Shown here: piece by piece, positions 17,049-24,717 of the stretch
How the letters are laid out: each line of letters begins with the position of its first letter
How positions within the stretch are numbered: position 1 is the stretch's first letter
NCBI GenBank assembly: GCA_038107835.1
Contig: JAYNHH010000030.1
Span: 1-27,258 of the forward strand
Length of the DNA stretch: 27,258 bases
Reading direction: 5' to 3'
DNA from: MED-G116 sp038107835
GTDB lineage: Bacteria > Pseudomonadota > Alphaproteobacteria > Puniceispirillales > Puniceispirillaceae
Made by a program: the position numbers and the translations under genes
The notes under the pieces: model-generated
The model's input: the letters and a program-made list of their open reading frames with translations, nothing else
Told to the model about the DNA's origin: nothing
The model's database searches: none

Positions 17049-17262
17049 TTGCCGATGCGGGGCGATGCCTCTTGTCTTTTCTGCCAGCAATCACAACATC
17101 TAGCGCAGCATCGGGATACCCGTGGGCCGGGCGCACCAGCCCATGTTCAATCAAAAAAGGGGTGTGGGCGCGCGACAATAAAAATGGCAATTCACACGCC
17201 GGCGCGTTATGTTGCGCAGCAGATGGTGCTGGTCGTACTCATCATATATCAGGGATTTTTTC

Positions 17263-18420
17263 ATGACCAATAACAACACCGGGACCGATTTGGCATTGTC
17301 GTCAATCGAGGACGTTATCGAAGATGCCAGACAAGGCAAGCTCTTCATTCTGGTTGATGATGAGGATCGAGAGAATGAGGGCGATCTGTGCATTATCGGT
17401 GAGTATGCCGACGCCAAGGCAATCAATTTCATGGCAAAATATGGGCGCGGGCTGATCTGTTTGGCCCTGACGCGCGAACGCACCGAAGCACTTGGCCTGA
17501 AACTCATGGAACGCCGCAATGAAAGCCGTCACCAGACCGCTTTTACCGTTTCCATCGAGGCGCGTGAGGGTGTGACCACCGGCATTTCCGCTGCCGACAG
17601 AGCACATACCATCCGCACGGCAATCAATCCGCAATGTGCAGATCAGGACATCACCACGCCAGGCCATGTGTTCCCGCTCGTCGCCCGTGATGGCGGCACG
17701 CTTGTGCGCGCCGGTCACACCGAGGCCGTCGTTGACATCGCGCGCGCCGCCGGACAGAAGGACCCGTCCGGCGTGATCTGCGAGATCATGAAGGATGATG
17801 GCGACATGGCACGCCTGCCAGACCTCATCACCTTTGCCAAGGACCACGATCTGAAAATCGCCTCAATCGCCGATCTGATTGCCTGGCGCCGACAAAATGA
17901 GTCACTCGTCCAGCGTACGATGGAAAGCGTTGTCACCCTGCAGATTGGTGGTGAGTGGCGGTTGGTCATCTATGTCAATACGATCTCCGATGTCGAGCAT
18001 GTAGTGCTGATCAAAGGCGACATCTCAACCGACGATCCCCTACTGGTTCGCATGCACCGTGTTGACCTGCTGACCGATCTTCTCGGGCAGGTGTCGGACA
18101 AACGATCGGGCAATGAGTTGAATGCCGCGATGCAGTCAATCACCGATGCCGGGCGTGGCATCATTGTCCTGTTGCGCGAATCATCGAGTTTGAGCCTTTC
18201 GCCAATGATCAGTGGTGCCTCCAGTGGTGGTGAGGATGGCAGTGGCGGTGAGGATGGCAGTGATCATGTGCATGGCCTGCGCGAATATGGTGTTGGCGCG
18301 CAGATACTCGTCGATCTGGGAATCCACCGCATGACCCTGCTGTCCAACAGCCCCTCCAATGTGATCAGCATTGACGGTTATGATCTTGAGATTGACGGCT
18401 GGCAGAGCCTGGAGGGCTGA
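17263..18420 (+). CDS. ribB: 3,4-dihydroxy-2-butanone-4-phosphate synthase with degenerate GTP cyclohydrolase II domain
   Basis: Makes 3,4-dihydroxy-2-butanone 4-phosphate from ribulose 5-phosphate for riboflavin synthesis. The N-terminal domain (about 10-212) is intact: VDDEDRENEGD at 31-41, RHQTAFTVSIEA at 89-100, TTPGHVFPLVARDGG at 131-145 and RAGHTEA at 149-155. The C-terminal part (about 215-385) resembles GTP cyclohydrolase II but lacks its zinc cysteines: the expected HSEC and RCDC positions read HRVD and VSDK. It therefore should not have cyclohydrolase activity, as in many alphaproteobacterial RibB proteins. A Gly/Asp-rich tandem repeat lies at about 321-333. The ATG at 17263 has AGGGA upstream. 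I see no FMN riboswitch in the 214 bp before it. Confidence 0.93.
   Translation: MTNNNTGTDLALSSIEDVIEDARQGKLFILVDDEDRENEGDLCIIGEYADAKAINFMAKYGRGLICLALTRERTEALGLKLMERRNESRHQTAFTVSIEAREGVTTGISAADRAHTIRTAINPQCADQDITTPGHVFPLVARDGGTLVRAGHTEAVVDIARAAGQKDPSGVICEIMKDDGDMARLPDLITFAKDHDLKIASIADLIAWRRQNESLVQRTMESVVTLQIGGEWRLVIYVNTISDVEHVVLIKGDISTDDPLLVRMHRVDLLTDLLGQVSDKRSGNELNAAMQSITDAGRGIIVLLRESSSLSLSPMISGASSGGEDGSGGEDGSDHVHGLREYGVGAQILVDLGIHRMTLLSNSPSNVISIDGYDLEIDGWQSLEG
18226..18261 (+). repeat. tandem 18 bp repeat inside ribB
   Basis: Two near-identical 18 bp units encode SGGEDG-SGGEDG-S in a loop of the degenerate cyclohydrolase domain. In-frame repeats of this type vary in number by slippage; the loop is probably surface exposed. 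Confidence 0.7.
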
Positions 18421-18448
18421 ACACAGCCAGCCAGCAACGGATGAAACA

Positions 18449-18801
18449 ATGAAATGTCATAAACAGAAAAAAACATCCTGAAATATTTCCACGAGCAGGG
18501 GATGCTGCACAGGCTCTGGTACCGTCAGTCACATAATATTCTGAAGGCGCCTGCCAACAAATCGGCCAATTACTACCTGAAGCCAAATGATATCACTGGT
18601 CATCGTCACACCCTGTTTGGCTATCATGAACCATATCTTGAGGGGCTGGTTGGTGAGGCAGCGAGAGCGCGTGGTGACTTTCTTTTGGGCATCGGCGCGA
18701 ATATCGGCATGAGGTCCCATCACAAAATTGAAGTCAGGGAAGTTAGCGCCTCAGACACAGCGCCGCATGACTTGATTGTGTATTTACAGCCTGCGGCCTG
18801 A
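18449..18801 (+). pseudogene. decayed FkbM-like methyltransferase gene
   Basis: The frame open from about 18463 to 18801 reads NILKYFHEQGMLHRLWYRQS, later GYHEPYLEGLVGEAARARGD, then LLGIGANIG. The last resembles the SAM-binding motif DIGANIG of FkbM methyltransferases, but the first Asp is Gly. An ATG at 18449 with GGA upstream reads MKCHKQKKTS and stops; removing one A from the A7 run at 18467-18473 joins it to the long frame. After the motif the protein jumps to IEVREVSASDTAPHDLIVYL, like a later FkbM segment, so about 45 residues and the C-terminus seem lost. Frameshift, motif loss and internal deletion together suggest a pseudogene. A real 99-residue protein from 18502 is the alternative. 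Confidence 0.5.
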
Positions 18802-18810
18802 CCAGCGGAT

Positions 18811-19482
18811 TCAAATCAATTCATCCTTGCGATCATCAGTTTCGCCAAAGCGTTTCAAAACAGCCGGTTTGGTGCCGTCATAGGCGGCGTCAATATTGGC
18901 TGCTATTTTCGCATTCTCCCGTTCGAAGAGGCTGTTGCCCTGACGGTCGCTCTCGACGATGAAGGGGCCAAAATTCTCCACCTCGATCACCCACATGGCC
19001 TGGGCAAGGCCAAGCTCCCTGCGCCAATGCAAATCACACACCGCCTTGACGCCGCGCCCCAACAACGCACCAGTGCCATAGCCGACGGTGGTCAGATAGA
19101 TCGCCCCATGCGGGACAAAATGATCGCGGTAATCCTCCGGGCTCATTCCGCCTTTGCCGATGATCAGCTTGGCACCCGACGCGGCCAACCAGGCACCAAT
19201 CCATTTGGAAAAGCGAAATGATGCTGTCGCTGTTACGGCACCAAGGGTGTAGGAGCCATCCTCATGCTGCGTTGCCGCTGGTGAGCAATGGAAATTGGCA
19301 GCGGACGCCATCGGCAGATCGAGCGGCAAATCAACCCCATCATCGATAACCCGCATATACACGCCCTCACGTGCGGTGTAGATGATGCCATCCAGATAGA
19401 CGATGTCACCGATCTGCAATGCCGCGAGCGCCTCATCCGTCGGGGTCGTGCTGAGCCGGATTTTTCTCAACCCTGTGGCCAT
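18811..19482 (-). CDS. class I fumarase/tartrate dehydratase-like hydro-lyase, beta subunit
   Basis: A 223-residue Fe-S hydro-lyase beta subunit, corresponding to the C-terminal half of one-chain class I fumarases. It has LQIGDIVYLDGIIYTAREG at 22-40, arginine R90 in ASFRF (where fumarases have TTxxRM), and the lysine loop GKGGM at 109-113, followed by VGYGTGALLG. With the alpha subunit it adds or removes water across a C=C bond of a fumarate-like acid. R38 and K110 are kept, but where E. coli FumA reads RDIAH this protein reads REGVY, so the His is Tyr. It overlaps the alpha gene by 16 bp and is the last gene of the operon. Confidence 0.88.
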   Translation of the reverse strand: MATGLRKIRLSTTPTDEALAALQIGDIVYLDGIIYTAREGVYMRVIDDGVDLPLDLPMASAANFHCSPAATQHEDGSYTLGAVTATASFRFSKWIGAWLAASGAKLIIGKGGMSPEDYRDHFVPHGAIYLTTVGYGTGALLGRGVKAVCDLHWRRELGLAQAMWVIEVENFGPFIVESDRQGNSLFERENAKIAANIDAAYDGTKPAVLKRFGETDDRKDELI

Positions 19483-20408
19483 TCAACCGTCTCCCGCCTT
19501 TGATAATCGGTGAACCATTCCGGATTGGTGCGATATTCAACCCGGCCATCACCGTAGATCCGGGCCACGGCCCGGCGCGAGGACAGGCAGAAGGCATGGA
19601 CACTCATCTGCATCCCGCCCGTGTGGCAGTAGCCAACTTCGATGTTGCAGTCAATTACCATCGATTTGCCGACAAACCCCATGGCACCCATGCCAATATT
19701 GTTGCCAAGCACCTTCAGTTCATCCTCAAGCACGGCAATTTTAGGATCGGGGTTGCGATCGCCAACGACCCGCAGACAGGCCGCCCGCTTGCCAAGCACC
19801 ATACAGGCATCCTTTGAGCCACCGAGGCCAATGCCAATGATTGCCGGCTGGCAGGCAAGGCCACGTTTGCCAAAAGCCACAAGTGAATCAAGAAAGAAAC
19901 GTTTGATCCCCTGAATACCGTCACTTGGAAACAACATCCGGTAATCGGTGCCAAACAGCCCACCCTTGTGAACTGTTGTCAGGTCGATCCAGTCACCTCC
20001 CGGCTCAAACCCATATTCGATTTCCGGCGCACCAATGCCGACATTGTTGTCATGGTCGGTCCGCCAGAGGGGGTGCACCCGGTTGGGGCGAAGTGGCACC
20101 GCCGATGTGGCTTTTGCCGTGGCCCGGCGCAATGCCGCCTCCAATGCCACAGGGCCACCGTCAACCCGCGCCTCATTGCCCATTTTGACATACCAGCGTG
20201 GACATCCCGTATCGCCACACATGGCCCGGCCATCCTCTTTGGCGGCGTCGTAATTTTCCAGCATGGCCTCAAGCACGAAGCTCGACAGGTCACCATCCTC
20301 GGCTGCCGCCGCAGCTTTCAGTCCGGTCAGATAATCGTCCGGAATTTCGATGGCTGCGCGTCTCATCAACTCTTCTGCTGTCGCCTGTAAACGGTCGATG
20401 GTAATCAT
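19467..20408 (-). CDS. class I fumarase/tartrate dehydratase-like hydro-lyase, alpha subunit
   Basis: A 313-residue subunit that binds the catalytic [4Fe-4S] cluster. The three expected cysteines are present: C64 in MCGDTG, C186 in LACQPAIIGIGLGG, and C274 in HAFCLSSRR; H262 lies in CHTGGMQ. It belongs to the two-subunit group that includes L(+)-tartrate dehydratase, mesaconase and class I fumarases, so the substrate could be fumarate, mesaconate, tartrate or a relative. Its ATG overlaps the stop of the flavoprotein gene by 4 bp, and its own end overlaps the beta gene, so translation is coupled along the operon. This linkage to a complex-II-like enzyme favours a fumarate-like substrate (inference). 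Confidence 0.9.
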   Translation of the reverse strand: MITIDRLQATAEELMRRAAIEIPDDYLTGLKAAAAAEDGDLSSFVLEAMLENYDAAKEDGRAMCGDTGCPRWYVKMGNEARVDGGPVALEAALRRATAKATSAVPLRPNRVHPLWRTDHDNNVGIGAPEIEYGFEPGGDWIDLTTVHKGGLFGTDYRMLFPSDGIQGIKRFFLDSLVAFGKRGLACQPAIIGIGLGGSKDACMVLGKRAACLRVVGDRNPDPKIAVLEDELKVLGNNIGMGAMGFVGKSMVIDCNIEVGYCHTGGMQMSVHAFCLSSRRAVARIYGDGRVEYRTNPEWFTDYQRRETVEWPQG

Positions 20409-22162
20409 CGTGCAGCCCCCACCAGCGTTTCAGCCTCATCCACCCCAAGCAGGGTATCGCCCGGCGTGACGATGGTAAACTGAACCGGTGCCCGTGTTAC
20501 CGATAGGGTCTGGTCAGAGGCTGTCACCACCGTGAAATAGGAATCATCCATGGCACCCGTTTCTGGAAAATCCTCACGGAAATGGGCGCCACGAGAGTTT
20601 TCGCGCGACAGTGCGGCGCTTGCGATCACCTTCGACATGTCAACCAGACTGCGCAAATTCAGCCAGTCATGCCAGGATAAATTAAAGGCCAGATTATCGG
20701 GTGCAACACCCGTTGCAGATAATTCGACATCAATCTCATCAATGCGCCGCAAGCCGCGCTGCAGACCATTGGCATCACGCATAACCCCGACATCATCCCA
20801 CATCACATCCAGCAGCTGGTTGCGCAGCGACGTCAAATTGCCGGGCCGCTTGTCCAGTGGCGCCGTGGCCCGAGCTATTTCCGCATCAAGGACATTGCTG
20901 TCCGGGTCGTGCAGGCGGGCACCGCGCTGAACATCGCATCCCATGACATCACCGGCAATGCCGCCATAAACAGTCGAGTTGGCGACGCCATTGCCGCCAA
21001 GGCGGTTTGAACCATGCGCGCCACCCGCATCCTCGCCGGCGACATACAGGCCGGGCAGGCTGGTGCGGGTATCAGTGTCAACCACGACACCGCCCATCAG
21101 ATAATGCGCTGTTGGCACCACCTCGACCAGACCCCCAGCGAGGTCAAAACCACTATCAGCGCATCGTTTGGCCATGCCCCTGAATTTGTCAGCCACGAGA
21201 TCGGGGCCCAGATGGGCCATCGAGATATAGACACCACCATGCGGTGAGGTGCGCTGCTGCCTCATTTCCTCGTAGATGGCGCGACTGACAATATCGCGTG
21301 TCGCACGCTCGCCATCAGCATCATAGTCGAACATGAAGCGGCGCCTGTCGCCATTCATCAGGTAACCACCAGCCCCGCGCAGGCCCTCCTCAAGAACAGT
21401 TCCCGTCATTTTCGTTCCGGCCCCGGCCAGCAGACCGGTTGGATGGAACTGTACCATTTCCATGTCGCGCAACGCCAGACCCCGGCGCATCGCCATCGCC
21501 AGCCCATCCATGCTCTTGTCGCCAGAGGGGGTATGATATCGATACATGGTGGGACCACCGCCTGTCGCCATCAACACGGCTTTGGCGCGTACCAGCCGAA
21601 ATTTGCCTGTGCGCATGTCGATGAACAGCACCCCGGCCAGCGCCGATCCATCTCGGGAGGGGATCAACCCAATGGCTCGATGTTCCTGCAATCTCTCCAC
21701 GGGTCGCGCCAGCACCTGCTCCATCAGGCGGCTGATGATTTCAATTCCGGTCAGATCGCCCTTATGCGCAGTGCGATCAAATGTCTGTCCGGCAAAAGCC
21801 TTTTGATGCAGGCTACCATCGGGATTGCGATCAAAAAAACAGCCGATCTCATTTTCCAGTTCATGGATTCTTGTGACGGCAGTTCTGCACAGCCGCCAGG
21901 CCATGTCCTGATCCGGAAGCCATTTGCCGCCAATAATTGTGTCCATGAAATGACGTTCAACCGAGTCGCCCGGTGCCAGAGCGACATTATAACCACCCTG
22001 GACCATGCGTGTGCAGCCGCATTTTCCGATCAGGCCCTTGACGGCGATCGTCACCTTGGCATCCGGCGCCGCCTTCTGGGCATGCAGCGCGGCGAATAGC
22101 CCAGCGCCTCCACTGCCCAGGATCAGAATGTCGGTGTCATGCCGTTCAACAGAGGAATACAT
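20405..22162 (-). CDS. succinate dehydrogenase/fumarate reductase-like flavoprotein subunit
   Basis: A 585-residue FAD protein of the SdhA/FrdA/NadB group. The FAD-binding motif ILGSGGAGLFAA is at 14-25. Catalytic residues of succinate dehydrogenase are kept: H240 in VQFHPTG, E258/E259 before GLRGAGG, R289 in TRDIVSR, H353 in PTAHYLMGG, and R387 in HGSNRLGGN. The position that carries the covalent-FAD histidine in E. coli SdhA (SHTVSAQGG) is C50 here (GCTRMVQGG), so the flavin is probably not bound in the usual covalent way. The ATG at 22162 directly follows the anchor gene stop. It would pass electrons from a succinate-like acid to the iron-sulfur subunit. L-aspartate oxidase is unlikely given the subunit partners. 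Confidence 0.92.
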   Translation of the reverse strand: MYSSVERHDTDILILGSGGAGLFAALHAQKAAPDAKVTIAVKGLIGKCGCTRMVQGGYNVALAPGDSVERHFMDTIIGGKWLPDQDMAWRLCRTAVTRIHELENEIGCFFDRNPDGSLHQKAFAGQTFDRTAHKGDLTGIEIISRLMEQVLARPVERLQEHRAIGLIPSRDGSALAGVLFIDMRTGKFRLVRAKAVLMATGGGPTMYRYHTPSGDKSMDGLAMAMRRGLALRDMEMVQFHPTGLLAGAGTKMTGTVLEEGLRGAGGYLMNGDRRRFMFDYDADGERATRDIVSRAIYEEMRQQRTSPHGGVYISMAHLGPDLVADKFRGMAKRCADSGFDLAGGLVEVVPTAHYLMGGVVVDTDTRTSLPGLYVAGEDAGGAHGSNRLGGNGVANSTVYGGIAGDVMGCDVQRGARLHDPDSNVLDAEIARATAPLDKRPGNLTSLRNQLLDVMWDDVGVMRDANGLQRGLRRIDEIDVELSATGVAPDNLAFNLSWHDWLNLRSLVDMSKVIASAALSRENSRGAHFREDFPETGAMDDSYFTVVTASDQTLSVTRAPVQFTIVTPGDTLLGVDEAETLVGAAR

Positions 22163-22165
22163 CAC

Positions 22166-22507
22166 CTAGACCGCCTGTAGGAAAAAACCGGTTGAAACAA
22201 AAAACGCCAGCGCTACCGCCAGCGCCGCATAGGTCTTCTGGCGAGGACTCCAGGGCAGAAATTCCAAAGCCATCAACCGCATCCCACCAAACATGTGAAC
22301 AGCCAGCAAAAACACCAGGCCGAATTCAGCCCATTTGACGAGCAGCATATCGGTAAAAGCCAGAAAGCCATCAAGCTGGCCAGGATCGGTAAGTGCCAGC
22401 GAGAGCATGTAAAAATGGACCGGAAGAAATAACGCCAGCCCAATACCGGAAAGACGATGCAAAATGAAGGCAAGCCATAACGCATGAGTGCGATGCGGTC
22501 TGATCAT
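22166..22507 (-). CDS. complex-II-type membrane anchor, SdhC-like
   Basis: A 113-residue protein with three membrane helices. It reads like a cytochrome b556 anchor: an early ILHRLSGIGLALFLPVHFYM segment with the HR-x-SG signature, and a second VHMFGGMRLM segment whose histidine is a candidate heme b ligand. The ATG at 22507 has GGAGGG six bases upstream and overlaps the stop of the preceding anchor gene by 4 bp. It would help form the quinone site and bind heme. Confidence 0.87.
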   Translation of the reverse strand: MIRPHRTHALWLAFILHRLSGIGLALFLPVHFYMLSLALTDPGQLDGFLAFTDMLLVKWAEFGLVFLLAVHMFGGMRLMALEFLPWSPRQKTYAALAVALAFFVSTGFFLQAV

Positions 22508-22848
22508 GGGAACCCTCCAGCAAAGGTGACCGTCCAGACAGCCTGTCCACCAAGAACAAGCAGCATCACAAGAACCGCCCAACTGAAAACCGACAGGACG
22601 ATGCCCCTGACGCCCAGCCATTCAGATATGACAACGCGCAAGCCGATCGCCGCATGCACCGCAACGGCCAGAACAAAACTGCCATAGAATAGAAACCAGG
22701 CAACAGAACCCTGTGTCCGTGCCAGAATTTCAGCAACGCTCAGGCCATCCTGAACCGCATAGATCATCACCGCAAGATGCCCAAGGGTGAGTGGCGCCAT
22801 TATCAGGGCGGTCAGGCGCTGGGCAAAATAGAGACGCAGGGTCAACAT
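22504..22848 (-). CDS. complex-II-type membrane anchor, second subunit
   Basis: A 114-residue, three-helix protein. Conserved-looking polar residues include Q10-R11 in YFAQRLTAL, H24 in LGHLAVMIYAV, and H65-R71 in VHAAIGLRVVISEWL, the last a pattern shared with SdhC/SdhD heme-ligand helices. Its start codon abuts the stop of the iron-sulfur gene with no spacer, and its end overlaps the next anchor gene. Two small anchors place this enzyme among quinone-linked complex II types. Which of the two is SdhC and which SdhD is not certain. Confidence 0.85.
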   Translation of the reverse strand: MLTLRLYFAQRLTALIMAPLTLGHLAVMIYAVQDGLSVAEILARTQGSVAWFLFYGSFVLAVAVHAAIGLRVVISEWLGVRGIVLSVFSWAVLVMLLVLGGQAVWTVTFAGGFP

Positions 22849-23577
22849 CTACCGGCCCCACCGCAGGAGTGATTTCGCCGTCGCACGCTTCAGGCCGGAG
22901 ATTGACAAAGTCGGGTTTAGTTCGTTTGGACAGAATTGTGCGCAGCCCTGCTGGGAGTGGCAATTGTGGCAACCTCCAGCAGCGGAAACCGCCTGCAACC
23001 GTTCGGCCTGTCCGGCATCACGGCTGTCATTGACCAGGCTCCATGATCTGTTGAGCGCCGCCGGACCAAGATAGTCCAGATTGGCGGCAACCACATCACA
23101 GGCCGCATAGCATACCGCACAATTGATGCATTCAATGGCGTCATCAGCGACAATCCGCATTGCATCATCAGGCGTGATGGGTGCCATGGGATCATCACGG
23201 GTCTGGCTTGGCTCAAACACCGCATCAGCAGCCACCCATTTATCAAAAAACGGATCCATGTCGACCACCAGATCCTTGATCACGGGCAGATTACGAAGCG
23301 GCGCTATTTCCAGACAGTCCCCATCAGCCACCTTCTGTACATGTGTACGGCAGGTCCATCGTGGCACCCCATTGACCATCATCGCACAGGAACCGCACAT
23401 GCCAACACGGCAGGCAAAACGATATGACAGCGTCGGATCGACCTGTTGCTGCACCCATGCCACCACATCAAGAATGGTCTGGTTGGCACGCCGTGGCACC
23501 TGATAGGTCTCAAAATGGCCATCGCCACCCTGATCCCGCCAGATCGACACATCGAGAAATGTCTCGCCGTCGCCCAA
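22849..23577 (-). CDS. succinate dehydrogenase/fumarate reductase-like iron-sulfur subunit
   Basis: A 242-residue SdhB/FrdB protein. The [2Fe-2S] ligands are C56, C61, C64 and C76 in the CxxxxCxxC-x11-C motif. C150, C153 and C156 with C216 fit the [4Fe-4S] cluster; C160, C206 and C212 fit the [3Fe-4S] cluster. The spacing is nearly that of E. coli SdhB. An extra cysteine, C203, stands three residues before C206. The start is TTG at 23577, with GAGGTAGGA just upstream; no ATG fits. It is the first gene of the operon and faces the LysR regulator across a 126 bp AT-rich gap. Confidence 0.92.
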   Translation of the reverse strand: MGDGETFLDVSIWRDQGGDGHFETYQVPRRANQTILDVVAWVQQQVDPTLSYRFACRVGMCGSCAMMVNGVPRWTCRTHVQKVADGDCLEIAPLRNLPVIKDLVVDMDPFFDKWVAADAVFEPSQTRDDPMAPITPDDAMRIVADDAIECINCAVCYAACDVVAANLDYLGPAALNRSWSLVNDSRDAGQAERLQAVSAAGGCHNCHSQQGCAQFCPNELNPTLSISGLKRATAKSLLRWGR

Positions 23578-23608
23578 GATCCTACCTCATTGATTGTGAA
23601 ACCCCAGT

Positions 23609-23623
23609 ATAAATCAAATTTAT
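23609..23623. promoter_or_regulatory. candidate LysR operator between regulator and sdh-like operon
   Basis: ATAAAT-CAA-ATTTAT is a perfect inverted repeat with 6 bp arms, and its inner part is a T-N11-A box, the classic LysR half-site form. It sits 32 bp from the TTG start of the iron-sulfur gene and about 80 bp from the lysR start, in strikingly AT-rich DNA. It is the best candidate site for the adjacent regulator; binding is inferred. Confidence 0.6.
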
Positions 23624-23703
23624 CTAACAAAAAGAAAATATTATTTACTTTTTGTGTAAGTTTTTATTACATATTATCCAACTATGTTGTGGTGAGTGAA
23701 GCA

Positions 23704-24597
23704 ATGTCCATCCGTCATTTCCGCACCCTGCTGGCAATCCGCGACCACGGGTCATTCAGCGCCGCTGCCGAGGCGGTCCTGATCACGCATGCCGCGGTGA
23801 GTCAGCAGATCAAGGCACTTGAGTCACAATGGAATGTGGTGCTTTTTGACCGCCGGCCGCGCAGCCCACAGCTGACACCGCTGGGCCATGTCTTTGCCGA
23901 CAGGGCTGAGGCTGTTGTCCGGGCCTATGACAATATGCTTGTCGAGATATCGGATGAGGCCGGATTTGCAGGCGAGATTGAACTTGGTGCGGTACCGACC
24001 ACCCTGACAGGTTTGGTGCCCTTGGCCGTATCACACCTGAAACGCAAGCATGAGAAATTGCATGTGGTGATCCAGCCCGGACTATCGGCCGCCCTGCTGC
24101 TGCAGGTTGAACGGCGGCAGATTGACGCCGCAATCATCACCCGCCCTGCCAGTCTGCCGCGCAGCTGTAGCTTTCATGAAATCGCAACGGAACCGCTTGA
24201 ACTGCTGGCACCGCCGCAAACCAAAACTGACGATCCATTGTTTTTGCTACGCCATTTCCCCTTTATCCGGTTTGATCGCAACGCGATTGTCGGACAGATG
24301 GTCGAGGCCTGGCTGCAGGAGCAGAATATTACCGTTCAGGAAAGTATGGAACTGGAAGATCTGGAGGCGATCTCCAGCATGGTGATGGCCAATCTGGGTG
24401 TATCGATCGTGCCGCAGCGCTGTGTTCGCAATATGAATCCGTTACCGGTCAAACATATCACGCTTGGTGCCAACGCCCCCTCGCGCCAGCTGGGGCTGGT
24501 CTGTCGCCGTGACAGTGGCAAATCACAGATGATCGAGGAAGTCCATCAAACGCTGTGCGGTGCCGTCGCCGATGGCCGGTTCGATGTCAGCGTCTGA
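23704..24597 (+). CDS. LysR-family transcriptional regulator, divergent from sdh/fum-like operon
   Basis: A 297-residue LysR protein. The helix-turn-helix is at about 5-60 (SIRHFRTLLAIRDHGSFSAA, then THAAVSQQIKALE), and the effector-binding domain starts near residue 90. The open frame extends about 86 codons further upstream, but those overlap the divergent sdhB-like gene and do not look like a LysR leader; ATG 23704 starts the family exactly. It is divergent from the six-gene operon and likely senses a related dicarboxylate. The ribosome site is weak. Confidence 0.92.
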   Translation: MSIRHFRTLLAIRDHGSFSAAAEAVLITHAAVSQQIKALESQWNVVLFDRRPRSPQLTPLGHVFADRAEAVVRAYDNMLVEISDEAGFAGEIELGAVPTTLTGLVPLAVSHLKRKHEKLHVVIQPGLSAALLLQVERRQIDAAIITRPASLPRSCSFHEIATEPLELLAPPQTKTDDPLFLLRHFPFIRFDRNAIVGQMVEAWLQEQNITVQESMELEDLEAISSMVMANLGVSIVPQRCVRNMNPLPVKHITLGANAPSRQLGLVCRRDSGKSQMIEEVHQTLCGAVADGRFDVSV

Positions 24598-24717
24598 GTG
24601 GAAATGTGATAGGAGTCAGGAAAAGCCAAAAAATGCGGCAAGTTTCACACAAATTGGAACTGTTCAATCGAACCCAGACAGAGATGAAGACAAGATCGGA
24701 CGACCTGCAGAGTCAGA

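Noticed and set aside
17049..17262. Possible FMN riboswitch before ribB
   Set aside because: The hallmark FMN-aptamer segments are not visible; only short, weak inverted repeats occur. An Infernal search with the FMN model would decide.
20405..22162. L-aspartate oxidase (NadB) as identity of the flavoprotein
   Set aside because: The missing covalent-FAD His recalls NadB, but the adjacent iron-sulfur and anchor subunits make a quinone-linked complex II type far more likely.
23446..23703. Extended N-terminus of the second LysR protein
   Set aside because: The extra 86 codons overlap the sdhB-like gene on the other strand and contain no LysR-like sequence; ATG 23704 begins the family domain exactly.
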